From: Pseudoxanthomonas sp. YR558
GTDB taxonomy: Bacteria; Pseudomonadota; Gammaproteobacteria; Xanthomonadales; Xanthomonadaceae
Direction of reading: 5' to 3'
DNA length: 64,000 bases
Assembly: GCF_900116385.1 (NCBI RefSeq)
Contig: NZ_FPCI01000001.1
Coordinates: 62,001 to 126,000 of the forward strand
Position 1 is the first letter of the stretch. The number at the start of each line of letters is the position of its first letter. Both the position numbers and the translations under genes were made by a program. Positions 7,917 to 17,100 of this stretch are shown here, piece by piece. The notes under the pieces are model-generated. The model did not search any database and was not told the origin of the DNA. It was given only the letters and a program-made list of their open reading frames with translations.

Positions 7917-9827
7917 TCAGGCGTCTTTGGCTTCGTGCGGTGCGTCGGCGGCATGCGCAGCATCGCCCAGCTCGTACTCCGCATCGTATTCCCACGTGCC
8001 GTCATGGAAGGGCAGGCCGCAGGATACCGACATGCCGCCGCGGTCCGCCGGCGTCACCACGTCGCGATTGATCGCGAACAGGTTGCGGCCCAGGTCGAGC
8101 GCGGCCGGCGAGGTGTTGGGCGCGATCTCGCGCGATGCCCATTCGGTGGCGTCGACGAGCGCTTCGAGCGTGCCGGCTTCGGCATCGAGGCGGAGGATGT
8201 CGCCTTCGCGCAGCTTCGCGAGCGGGCCGCCGCGGGCGGCTTCCGGCGTCAGGTGGATGGCGGCGGGAATCTTGCCCGACGCGCCTGAGAGGCGACCATC
8301 GGTGACCAGCGCGACGCGGCGGCCCTGGTTCTGCAGCAGGCCCAGCAGCGGCGCCAGCGAATGCAGTTCCGGCATGCCGTTCGCGCGCGGGCCCTGGTAT
8401 CGGACGACGGCGACGAAATCCTGCGGCAGCGCGCCCGCAGCATGCAGCTTGTTGAGCGCGCGAGGGTCGTCGACGACGACGGCCGGCGCTTCGATGAAGC
8501 GGTACTCCGGCTTCACGGCCGAGGTCTTGATCAGCGAGCGGCCGAGGTTGCCGCGCAGCAGGCGCAGGCCGCCCTGCGCTTCGAACGCGCGCGCGACCGG
8601 GCGCACCACGTCCTCGTCGGCGCTCTGCGCGATGCCGGGTGCATAGGCGAGGCCGCCGTCCTGCAAACGCGGCTCGTCGCAGAACGCGCGCATGCCGCCG
8701 GGCACGATCGTCGGCAGGTCGTGCATCAGGCCCGCGTCGAGCAGTTCGCGGAAGACGAACTGGGTGCCGCCGGCCGCGGCGAAACGGTTCACGTCGGCTT
8801 CGCCGTTGGGATAGACGCGCGCCAGCAGCGGCACGGTCTGTGCGATCAGGTCCATGTCGTCCCACGTCAGCACCACGCCGGCCGAACGCGCGACCGCGAT
8901 CCAGTGGATCGTGTGGTTGGTGGAACCGCCGGTCGCCATCAGCGCCGCCATCGCGTTGACGATGGCGCGCTCGTCGATCAGTCGCCCGATCGGCCGGTAG
9001 TCGTCGCCCAGCGCGGTGATGCGCAGCGCGCGCTCGGCGGCGGAGCGGGTCAGCACGTCGCGCAGCGGCTGGTCGGGATTGACGAACGACGTGCCCGGCA
9101 ATTGCAGGCCCATCGCTTCCAGCAGCACCTGGTTGGAATTCGCGGTGCCGTAGAACGTGCAGGTGCCGGCGGCGTGGTAGCTCGCGGCCTCCGCTTCGAG
9201 CAGTTCTTCGCGCGTGGCCTGGCCAGCGGCGTAGCGCTCGCGCACGGCGGCCTTTTCCTTGTTGGGAATGCCGGGCGTCATCGGGCCGGCCGGTACGAAC
9301 ACCGCGGGCAGATGGCCGAACGCCAGCGCGCCGATCAGCAGGCCGGGCACGATCTTGTCGCACACGCCGAGGTAGAGCGCGGCGTCGAACATGTCGTGGC
9401 TCAGCGAGATCGCCGTGGCCTGCGCGATGACGTCGCGCGAGAACAGCGACAGTTCCATCCCGGGACGGCCCTGGGTCACACCGTCGCACATGGCCGGCAC
9501 GCCGCCGGCAACCTGCGCGGTGGCGCCGAGGTCGCGCGCGACTTGACGGATGATCTCGGGGTAATGCTCGAACGGCTGGTGCGCCGACAGCATGTCGTTG
9601 TAGGCGTTGATGATGCCGAGGTTGGGCGTGGCATCGGCGCGCAGGCGGCCCTTGTCGGTCGGTCCGCAGGCAGCGAACGCGTGCGCCAGGTTGCCGCAGC
9701 TCAGTCGCTCGCGCTGCGGACCTCCGTGGTGCGCGGCGTCGATGCCTTCAAGATAGACGCGGCGCAACGGGGCGCTGCGTTGGCGGATGCGTTCGGTGAC
9801 TTCCTGGATGCGGGGGTGCAGGCTCAT
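7917..9827 (-). CDS. edd: Phosphogluconate dehydratase
   Basis: Dehydrates 6-phosphogluconate to KDPG using an Fe-S cluster; Entner-Doudoroff pathway, cytoplasm. At 636 residues it is slightly longer than the E. coli enzyme. Conserved blocks of the IlvD/Edd family are present: N-A-Y-N-D-M-L-S-A-H-Q-P near the N-terminus, G-G-V-P-A-M-C-D-G-V-T-Q-G, L-G-V-C-D-K-I-V-P-G and A-A-G-T-C-T-F-Y-G-T-A-N-S-N-Q; the three cysteines are the expected cluster ligands. It is followed by eda and preceded by glk across a 232-bp gap containing a hairpin. Confidence 0.97.
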   Translation of the reverse strand: MSLHPRIQEVTERIRQRSAPLRRVYLEGIDAAHHGGPQRERLSCGNLAHAFAACGPTDKGRLRADATPNLGIINAYNDMLSAHQPFEHYPEIIRQVARDLGATAQVAGGVPAMCDGVTQGRPGMELSLFSRDVIAQATAISLSHDMFDAALYLGVCDKIVPGLLIGALAFGHLPAVFVPAGPMTPGIPNKEKAAVRERYAAGQATREELLEAEAASYHAAGTCTFYGTANSNQVLLEAMGLQLPGTSFVNPDQPLRDVLTRSAAERALRITALGDDYRPIGRLIDERAIVNAMAALMATGGSTNHTIHWIAVARSAGVVLTWDDMDLIAQTVPLLARVYPNGEADVNRFAAAGGTQFVFRELLDAGLMHDLPTIVPGGMRAFCDEPRLQDGGLAYAPGIAQSADEDVVRPVARAFEAQGGLRLLRGNLGRSLIKTSAVKPEYRFIEAPAVVVDDPRALNKLHAAGALPQDFVAVVRYQGPRANGMPELHSLAPLLGLLQNQGRRVALVTDGRLSGASGKIPAAIHLTPEAARGGPLAKLREGDILRLDAEAGTLEALVDATEWASREIAPNTSPAALDLGRNLFAINRDVVTPADRGGMSVSCGLPFHDGTWEYDAEYELGDAAHAADAPHEAKDA

Positions 9828-10017
9828 GGGCGTAGGGCTAGGCTGCAGATGTGGGAATTCTGCATGTCGTGGCGGAAAAGGTCGTGAGAAGCGCGCCGCA
9901 CCCGGGGCTCCACGTGCGGAGCGGCAGGACGGAGGAAGACGGCGACGGCATGCTGCTTTCTACCGCCTTTGACGCAGGCGCGAAAGCGACCAAAGCCAGA
10001 CCAGTCTTGATGCGCGC

Positions 10018-10042
10018 CGCTGCATCGTGCTGCGATGCAGCG
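10018..10042 (-). terminator. Hairpin in the glk-edd gap
   Basis: A perfect 10-bp inverted repeat (CGCTGCATCG / CGATGCAGCG, 5-nt loop) begins 18 bp past the glk stop. There is no T-run on the minus strand, so it is more likely an attenuator or mRNA-stabilising stem than a full intrinsic terminator. The rest of the 232-bp gap up to edd shows no convincing gene. Confidence 0.45.
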
Positions 10043-10059
10043 CGCAAATGCGCGAAACC

Positions 10060-11067
10060 TCAGGCGCGCGCGGGTTGTCCCGAGCCGAACAACTCGACGG
10101 CGTACGCCGCCGCGCCGAGCAGGCCGGGACGCGGGTGCACGTTCGCGAGCGTCGGCACGCGGCCCATCGCCGGCGAGAACCGGCCCTTGTGTTCGAAGCG
10201 TTGGCGGAAGCCGGAATGCTGCAGCGACGGCAGCAGCTTTGGCACCAGTCCACCGGTGAGAAACACGCCATCCCATGCGCCGGTGGTGAGCACCAGATCG
10301 CCTGCGATCGCACCGAACACCGCGCAGAACACATCCAGCGTGCGCACGCAGCGCGGATCGCCGGCGGCGGCGCGCGCGGTGACGTCTTTCGGCTCCAGCG
10401 GACCACCCGGATCCTCGCCCGCGATTTCGCTGAGCGCGCGATACAGGTTGACCAGGCCGGGGCCGCAGATCAGGCGTTCGTTCGACACGCGGCCGAACTG
10501 TGCGGACAGGATTTCGAGGATGCGGATTTCTTCCGGCGTGCCGGGCGGAAAACTGACATGGCCGCCTTCGGTTTCCAGCGGGTAGGCGCGGCCGTCGCGG
10601 ATCACCAGCGCGGCGACGCCCAGCCCGGTGCCGGGGCCGATGACGGCGTACGTGCGTGGCACCGACAGCGGTGCGGGGTTCCAGCGTGCGCCGCCAATGG
10701 CGACCACATCGCGCGGTGTCAGCAGCGACACGGCCATGGCCTGCGCGGCGAAATCGTTGACCAGCTTCAGGCCTTGGAAACCGAGCGCCTGGCGCGTGCG
10801 GTTCACCGAGATGACCCAGGGATGGTTGGTGATGCGGGCTTCGTCGCCATCGACGCGGCCGGCGACGGCGAACACCCCGTTCTGCGCAGTGGCGCCGGTC
10901 TCGTCGAGATAGTGCTGCGCGGCATCGGCAAGCGACGGGAAATCGGCCACCACGAACTCGCGCACGCTGTCGTCGAGCAACGGCACGTCGGCATGCGGAT
11001 CGGCCAGCGCGAAGCGCGCATTGGTGCCGCCGATATCGGCGAGGAGGACGCGATCAGCGTTGCTCAT
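10060..11067 (-). CDS. glk: Glucokinase
   Basis: Phosphorylates glucose with ATP, feeding the Entner-Doudoroff route encoded next to it. The frame is open further upstream, but the family N-terminus (MSNADRVLLADIGGTNARFA) starts at the ATG at 11067, which has an AGGA about 10 nt upstream; this gives 335 residues, the usual length. The phosphate-1 loop D-I-G-G-T-N, the G-P-G-T-G-L-G motif of glucokinases and the later L-T-G-G-L-V-P segment are visible. It belongs to the glucokinase (Glk) family and is not a ROK kinase. It is transcribed divergently from the ABC ATPase gene and lies upstream of edd-eda. Confidence 0.94.
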   Translation of the reverse strand: MSNADRVLLADIGGTNARFALADPHADVPLLDDSVREFVVADFPSLADAAQHYLDETGATAQNGVFAVAGRVDGDEARITNHPWVISVNRTRQALGFQGLKLVNDFAAQAMAVSLLTPRDVVAIGGARWNPAPLSVPRTYAVIGPGTGLGVAALVIRDGRAYPLETEGGHVSFPPGTPEEIRILEILSAQFGRVSNERLICGPGLVNLYRALSEIAGEDPGGPLEPKDVTARAAAGDPRCVRTLDVFCAVFGAIAGDLVLTTGAWDGVFLTGGLVPKLLPSLQHSGFRQRFEHKGRFSPAMGRVPTLANVHPRPGLLGAAAYAVELFGSGQPARA

Positions 11068-11500
11068 GCGGGAAACATCCTGTTCGCTGCAGTGTGGCTT
11101 CCGAAACTGGTCCGCTGCATTCGCCTGGTCGATCCTGTGTTGCCGTGGAGTGGCCACGTCGCGTGGGCGGCGCATGATAGCGCGCACCTGCGCCGCGGGG
11201 ATGTCGCGATGCTCGCGTATGCGACATGCGTATACGTATGCGCGATTCCGGCATACGCGGGAACGGGGGCGAGCGTGCGGGGCGAAGAAGAACGCATGGG
11301 CGGCAGGATGTGCGGTGGGGACTTCAGGACATCGGCGCCGAGGCCGCTTGCGCTGTGAAAACGGTTACATGGCAGAATAGCGCAACTTCCCCGCCCACGG
11401 AACGGGAAGCGAACACGTCGCCCGCGAGGGTGGCGGCTGCGACCGGGAGGGGCCCGGCGGCGGCAACCCAGTAGACGGGCGATGCCCGACCGGAGCAGTG
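11068..11500. promoter_or_regulatory. Divergent glk / ABC-ATPase intergenic region
   Basis: 433 bp without a gene between divergent starts. It holds a LacI-type operator (11356-11369) and, nearer glk, a 9-bp inverted repeat (11214-11222 and 11251-11259, CGCGTATGC / GCATACGCG) around the self-complementary CGTATACG. Frames open here are short and lack family features. Confidence 0.5.
11356..11369. promoter_or_regulatory. LacI-family (cre-like) operator
   Basis: TGAAAACGGTTACA matches every defined position of the LacI/GalR-type operator consensus TGWAANCGNTNWCA. It lies 132 bp upstream of the ATPase start in the divergent promoter region, a sensible place for a sugar-responsive repressor. The regulator gene itself is not in the window. 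Confidence 0.65.
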
Positions 11501-12583
11501 ATGGCCAGTGTCCAACTCGACCGCGTGCGCAAGGTGTACGACAACGGCCAAGTCGCCGTGCACGGGGCCAGTTTCGAGATCGCCGACGGCGAACTCATGG
11601 TGCTGGTGGGTCCGTCCGGCTGCGGCAAGTCGACGCTGCTGCGGATGATCGCCGGCCTCGAGGACATCACCGACGGCAACCTGATGATCGGCGGTCGCCG
11701 CGTGAACGACGTGGCCCCGAAGGACCGCGACATCGCGATGGTGTTCCAGAGTTATGCGCTGTACCCGCACATGACCGTGGCCGAGAACCTCGCCTTCGGA
11801 CTGAAGCTTCGAGGCGTGGCGCGTGCGGAGATCGACCGGCGGGTCAACGCCGCGGCCGACACGCTCGGCATGACCCACATGCTGGGCAAGCTGCCGCGCG
11901 AGATGTCCGGCGGACAACGCCAGCGCGTTGCGCTGGGGCGTGCGCTGGTGCGTGAGCCGTCGGTGTTCTTGCTCGACGAACCGCTGTCGAACCTCGACGC
12001 CAAGCTGCGCCATTCCGTGCGCACCGAGATCGGGCGGCTGCATCGCCAGTTGGGCGCGACGATGGTCTACGTGACGCATGATCAGGTCGAAGCGATGACG
12101 CTGGGCCAGCGCATCGTGGTGTTGAAGGATGGCGAGATCCAGCAGATCGACACGCCGATGGCGCTGTACGACCGGCCCGCGAACCTGTTCGTCGCCGGCT
12201 TCCTGGGCAGCCCGGCGATGAACGTCCTGCAGGGCACGCTGCAGCAGGATGAAGGGTTGCGGTTGGTGCTCGACGGTGGTGCGGCCGTACCGCTGGGGCC
12301 GGCGCCGGTCTCCAGCGCGTGGCTCGGACGCCGCGTGGCGATGGGACTGCGACCCGAGCACCTGCAGCCAGCCGGTATCGGCAAGCCGGCGTTCGAAGCG
12401 CAGGTCGAGCTGATCGAGCCGGTGGGCAACGAGGTCTTCGTCAATCTGTCCTATGCCGGCCAGGCACTGGTTGCGCGCATGCCGCCGCAGCACCTGCCCG
12501 AACCCGGTCACGCACTGCGCGTCACGCTGGAGAATGCCGTGCCGCATTTCTTCGATCCGGACAGCGGCATGCGGCTGGGGTGA
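11501..12583 (+). CDS. Sugar ABC transporter ATP-binding protein, MsmK/UgpC type
   Basis: ATPase that energises CUT1 sugar importers, 360 residues. Walker A GPSGCGKST is at residues 37-45, the Q-loop in MVFQSYALYPHMTV, signature MSGGQRQRVALGRA, Walker B FLLDEPLSNLD and switch His in YVTHD. The C-terminal ~120 residues form the OB/TOBE regulatory domain of the MalK family. Start: ATG at 11501 with GGAG five bases upstream, preferred to the adjacent GTG at 11498. It is the probable partner of the permeases at 1241-2943, separated from them by glycosidase and Entner-Doudoroff genes. A LacI-type operator lies upstream and a strong terminator directly downstream. Confidence 0.95.
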   Translation: MASVQLDRVRKVYDNGQVAVHGASFEIADGELMVLVGPSGCGKSTLLRMIAGLEDITDGNLMIGGRRVNDVAPKDRDIAMVFQSYALYPHMTVAENLAFGLKLRGVARAEIDRRVNAAADTLGMTHMLGKLPREMSGGQRQRVALGRALVREPSVFLLDEPLSNLDAKLRHSVRTEIGRLHRQLGATMVYVTHDQVEAMTLGQRIVVLKDGEIQQIDTPMALYDRPANLFVAGFLGSPAMNVLQGTLQQDEGLRLVLDGGAAVPLGPAPVSSAWLGRRVAMGLRPEHLQPAGIGKPAFEAQVELIEPVGNEVFVNLSYAGQALVARMPPQHLPEPGHALRVTLENAVPHFFDPDSGMRLG

Positions 12584-12586
12584 ACG

Positions 12587-12617
12587 AAAAAGGGAGGCCG
12601 AAGCCTCCCTTTTCTTT
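12587..12617. terminator. Bidirectional intrinsic terminator
   Basis: A stem AAAAGGGAGGC / GCCTCCCTTTT with a CGAA tetraloop, followed by further T residues on the plus strand and preceded by an A-run (T-run on the minus strand). It lies between the convergent ABC ATPase and aminotransferase genes and should end both transcripts. Confidence 0.93.
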
Positions 12618-12635
12618 TACACGGCCTCTTTGTCG

Positions 12636-13838
12636 TCAGCGGCGGCTGACGGTGTGGACGGCCTGTGCGACGTAGTCCAGGTTCTGCTGGTTCAGCGCGG
12701 CCACGCAGATGCGGCCCGTGCCGACGGCATAGATGCCGAACTCATCGCGGAGGCGATCGACCTGCGCCTTGCCCAGGCCGGAATACGAGAACATGCCCGC
12801 CTGCTGCTGGATGAAGGCGAACTCCGGCGCGCCCAGCGCCGCCAGCTTGTCGACCAGGCCGGCACGCAGGGCATGGATGCGCTCGCGCATGCCGCCGAGT
12901 TCGATCTCCCACAGCGCGCGCAGCTCCGGGCTGGCCAGCACGCCGGCCACCAGCGCGGCGCCGTGCGTGGACGGGCTGGAGTAGATCGTGCGGATGATGC
13001 GCTTGACCTGCGACTGCACCGCCTTGGCGGCGGTGGCATCGGGAGCGACCACCGACAACGCACCCACGCGCTCACCGTAGAGCGAGAACGACTTCGAGTA
13101 CGAGTTGGCGACGACGAAACTGTCGATGCCGGCCTCGGCGATGATCCGCACGGCCGCGCCATCTTCGGCGATGCCCTTGTCGAAGCCCTGGTAGGCCATG
13201 TCGATGAAGGGGAACAGGCCGCGTTCTTTCAGCACGCCCGCCACCTGCTTCCACTGGTCGACCGTCAGGTCGGCGCCGGTGGGGTTGTGGCAGCACGCGT
13301 GCAGCAGTACGACGGTGCCCGGCTTGAGTTGGCCGAGGTCGGCGAGCAGGCCGGCGAAATCCAGGCCGTGGGTGGCCGCATCGAAGTAGGTGTAGTCGAC
13401 GATGTCGAAGCCGGCGGCGCCGAATACCGCGCGATGGTTCTCCCAGCTCGGGTTGCTGATGGCCACGGTCGCGTGCGGCAGCAGCTTCTTCAGCAGGTCC
13501 GCGCCGACACGCAGCGCACCGCTGCCGCCGACGGTCTGGGTGGTGGCCACGCGGCCGGCGGCGACCAGGGCCGATTCCTTGCCGAAGACCAGCTCGCGGG
13601 TCGCCGCGTCGTAGGCGGCCAGGCCGTCGATCGGCAGGTAGCCGCGCGGTTTGGCGGCGGCGGCCAGCGCCTGTTCCACCTGGCGCACGCAGTCGAGCAG
13701 GGGGATGCGACCCTGTTCGTCGTAATAGATGCCGACGCCCAGGTTGACCTTCTGGGTACGCGGATCGGCGTTGTAGGCCTCGGTCAGCCCCAGGATGGGG
13801 TCGCCGGGCACCAGTTCGACGGATGCAAAAAGAGACAC
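12636..13838 (-). CDS. Aromatic/aspartate aminotransferase (class I, PLP)
   Basis: Transfers amino groups between aspartate or aromatic amino acids and 2-oxoglutarate; cytoplasmic PLP enzyme of the AspC/TyrB family, 400 residues. The GTG at 13838 gives the family N-terminus SLFASVELVPGDPILGL; the upstream open frame is Pro/Arg-rich shadow. Visible: NLGVGIYYDEQGRIPLL, a HNPTG motif (HACCHNPTGADL), IDMAYQGFDKG with the PLP-pairing Asp, and the PLP lysine in NSYSKSFSLYGERVG. TyrB or AspC specificity cannot be settled from sequence alone. It is a single gene, convergent with the ABC ATPase and divergent from smc. Confidence 0.93.
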   Translation of the reverse strand: MSLFASVELVPGDPILGLTEAYNADPRTQKVNLGVGIYYDEQGRIPLLDCVRQVEQALAAAAKPRGYLPIDGLAAYDAATRELVFGKESALVAAGRVATTQTVGGSGALRVGADLLKKLLPHATVAISNPSWENHRAVFGAAGFDIVDYTYFDAATHGLDFAGLLADLGQLKPGTVVLLHACCHNPTGADLTVDQWKQVAGVLKERGLFPFIDMAYQGFDKGIAEDGAAVRIIAEAGIDSFVVANSYSKSFSLYGERVGALSVVAPDATAAKAVQSQVKRIIRTIYSSPSTHGAALVAGVLASPELRALWEIELGGMRERIHALRAGLVDKLAALGAPEFAFIQQQAGMFSYSGLGKAQVDRLRDEFGIYAVGTGRICVAALNQQNLDYVAQAVHTVSRR

Positions 13839-14010
13839 GGAATGTGGGCCGTTGGTGTGGGAGGGGGGAGGGGTGGAGCGGCCTGCGATGCTAACAGGCG
13901 CGGGCCTTTCCCGTACTTCCTGGCGGGGGCGGCGTACGGCGACCGGAGGCCCGGGCACGGCGTGGCGGGGGCCGCTATACTCATTCGTTGGTGCGCCGTT
14001 GGGCGTATTC

Positions 14011-14041
14011 GATTGCCATATGAATCAATAGATTGGCAATC
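14011..14041. repeat. Inverted repeat in the aminotransferase-smc promoter region
   Basis: GATTGCCA and TGGCAATC form an 8-bp inverted repeat 15 nt apart, in the only AT-rich part of the 277-bp gap between divergent starts. The right arm overlaps the possible -35 box of the smc promoter, so it could be an operator. Confidence 0.4.
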
Positions 14042-14063
14042 AAAGCTGATCCCTTTACATACT
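14033..14063 (+). promoter_or_regulatory. Possible sigma-70 promoter of smc
   Basis: TTGGCA at 14033, a 17-nt spacer and TACATA at 14056 form a weak housekeeping promoter about 55 bp before the smc start. This is a guess from spacing and AT content. Confidence 0.35.
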
Positions 14064-14115
14064 TGCGGCAGCGCGTCGGCACGGTCCGGTCGCGATGCCC
14101 GGAAGACACCGCCGC

Positions 14116-17100
14116 ATGCGCCTTTCCACCATCAAGCTGTCCGGTTTCAAATCGTTCGTCGATCCCACCGTGCTCCACCTGCCGACCAACATGACCGGCG
14201 TGGTCGGGCCGAACGGGTGCGGCAAGTCGAACATCATCGACGCGGTGCGCTGGGTCATGGGCGAGAGCTCGGCCAGCCGCCTGCGCGGCGATTCGCTGAC
14301 CGACGTGATCTTCTCCGGCAGCTCCGCGCGCAAGCCGGTCAGCCAGGCGACCGTGGAACTGATCTTCGACAACAGCGACCACGCCATCAGCGGTGAGTTC
14401 GCGGCGTTCAACGAAATCTCGGTCAAGCGCCAGGTCAGCCGCGACGGCCAGAGCAACTACTACCTCAACGGCACCAAGTGCCGCCGCCGCGACATCACCG
14501 ACCTGTTCCTCGGTACCGGCCTGGGCCCGCGCAGCTACTCGATCATCGAGCAGGGCATGATCAGCCAGATCATCGAGGCCCGCCCGGAAGACCTGCGCGT
14601 GTACCTGGAAGAAGCCGCCGGCATCTCCAAGTACAAGGAGCGCCGCAAGGAAACCGAGACCCGCATCCGCCACACCCGAGAGAACCTGGATCGCCTCAAC
14701 GACCTGCGTGAGGAAATCGGCAAGCAGCTCGAGCACCTCAAGCGCCAGGCCAAGCAGGCCGAACAGTACAAGGCGCTGCAGGAAGAGCGCCGGGTGAAGG
14801 ACGCCGAATGGAAAGCGCTCGAGTACCGCGGCCTGGACGGCAAGTTGCAGGGCCTGCGCGAGAAGCTGGCCCAGGAAGAAACCAAGCTGCAGCAGCTCAT
14901 CGCCGAACAGCGCGAAGCCGAGCGCCTGCTGGAAACCGACCGCGTGCGTCGCGAGGAAGCCGCCGACGGCCTCAACAAGGCGCAGGGCGAGGTCTACCAG
15001 GTCGGCAGCACGCTGGCCCGCGTCGAACAGCAGATCCAGCACCAGCGGGACCTCGCCGAGCGCCTGAAGAAGGCGCGCGACGAAGCCCACAACGCCCTGC
15101 AGGAACTCGGCCAGCACATCAGCGGTGACGAAACCCGCCTGAACGTGCTCCGCGATTCGGTTGCCGATGCCGAACCGCAGCTCGAGCAGCTGCGCGAAGA
15201 AGACCTCATGCGCCAGGACGCCCTGCGCGAGGCCGAGACAGCATTGGCCGACTGGCAGCAGCGCTGGGAAACCCATAGCCGCGAGACGGCGGAAGCCTCA
15301 CGCGCCGGCGACGTGGAACGCACCCGCGTCGATTACCTCGACCGCCAGGCCTTCGAGGCCGACCGCCGCCGCGAAGCGCTGGCGAACGAGCGCACCGGGC
15401 TGGATCTCGATGCACTGGCTAGCGCGTTCGAACAGCTGCAGCTGCAGCACGACACCCAGAAGGAATCGCTGGAGACGCTGACCGAGCAGGTCGAGACGCG
15501 CAAGCAGGGTGCCGCTGACGTGCAGGAGCAGCAGCGCGGCACGCAGACCGAATTGTCCGACGTGCGCAAGCGCGCGCAGGAAGCCCGCGGCCGCCTGTCC
15601 TCGCTGGAGACGCTGCAGCACGCCGCGCTCGGCCAGGAGCAGGGCGCGGCGATGAGCTGGCTGCAGGCGCGCGGCCTGGACAGCGCGGCGCGCGTGGGCG
15701 AGAAGCTCACCGTCGAGCCGGGCTGGGAGAACGCCGTGGAAGGCGCGCTGGGCCAGCTGATCGAAGGCGTGCTGGTCGATGCGCCCGAATCCCTGGTCGA
15801 CGCGCTGGGCGAACTGGGCGAAGGCCGCATCGCGCTGGTGTCGGGCGAAGCGGGCGAGGTCGCCTTCTCGCCGACTTCGCTGGCCGCGAAAGTGCAGGGC
15901 CCGGCCGCGATCCGTCGCTTGCTGGCCCGCCTGCATGTCGCCGACGACCTTGCCGAGGCGCGTCGCCTGCAGGCGCAGCTGCCCGACGGTGATTCCGTCA
16001 TCACTCGCAACGGCGAACGCCTGGGCAACGGCTGGGTGCGCGTGCTGCGCTCGGGCGCGGCCAAGCAGGGCGCGCTGCTGCGCGAGCGCGAGATCCAGTC
16101 GCTGCGCGGCGAGATCGAAACGCTGCAGGCCCGTGAAGCCGAACTCGAAGAGCGCCTGGCCAGCCTGCGCGACCAGTTGCTGGCCGCCGAGCAGCAGCGC
16201 GAAGACGCCCAGCGCACGCTGTACATCGCCCACCGCGGCGTGTCCGAACTGGCCGGCCAGTTGCAGAGCCAGCAGGGCCGCGTGGACGCCACCCGCACAC
16301 GCATCGAACGCATCGACGGCGAGATCGCCCAACTCGTCGAAACCCTCGACGCCAGTCGCGAGCAGGCCCGCGAGGCCCGCGCGAAGCTGGAGGACGCCGT
16401 CGGCCGCATGGGCGATCTGGAGTCTGCCCGCCAGGCACTGGAAGGCGAGCGCCGCGAACGCGTCGACGCCCGCGACCAGGCCCGCGAAGCCGCGCGCACC
16501 TCGCGCGACACCGCGCATGCGCTGGCATTGACGCTGGAATCGCAGCGCGCCCAGATCGTCTCGCTGAGCCAGGCCCTGGACCGCATGGGCGGCCAGCGCG
16601 GCCAGCTGGATTCGCGCCTGGAAGAACTCACCCTGCAGTTGAACGAAGGCGATTCGCCGGTGCAGGAACTGGATGCCCAGCGCCAGGCCGCGCTGGAGCA
16701 TCGCGTCACCGCCGACCGCCAACTGGCGGAAGCGCGCGCGCTGCTCGACGGCATCGACAACGAACTGCGCCAGTACGAACAGACCCGTCAGCAGCGCGAT
16801 GAGCAGGCGCTGGCCCAGCGCGAGCGCATCTCGCAGCGCAAGCTCGACCAGCAGGCGCTCGCGCTGAAGGCCGAGCAGCTGTCCGAGGCGGTCGTGACCG
16901 GCGGCTTCGTGCTGGAAGACGTCGTCAACACGCTGCCGGAGGTCGCCGACATCCGCGAGTGGGAGCAGGCCGTCACCCAGATCGACGGCCGCATGCGCCG
17001 CCTGGAGCCGGTCAACCTGGCCGCCATCCACGAATACGGCGAAGCCAGCCAGCGCTCGGAGTACCTGGAGGCGCAGAACGCCGACCTGACCTCCGCGCTG

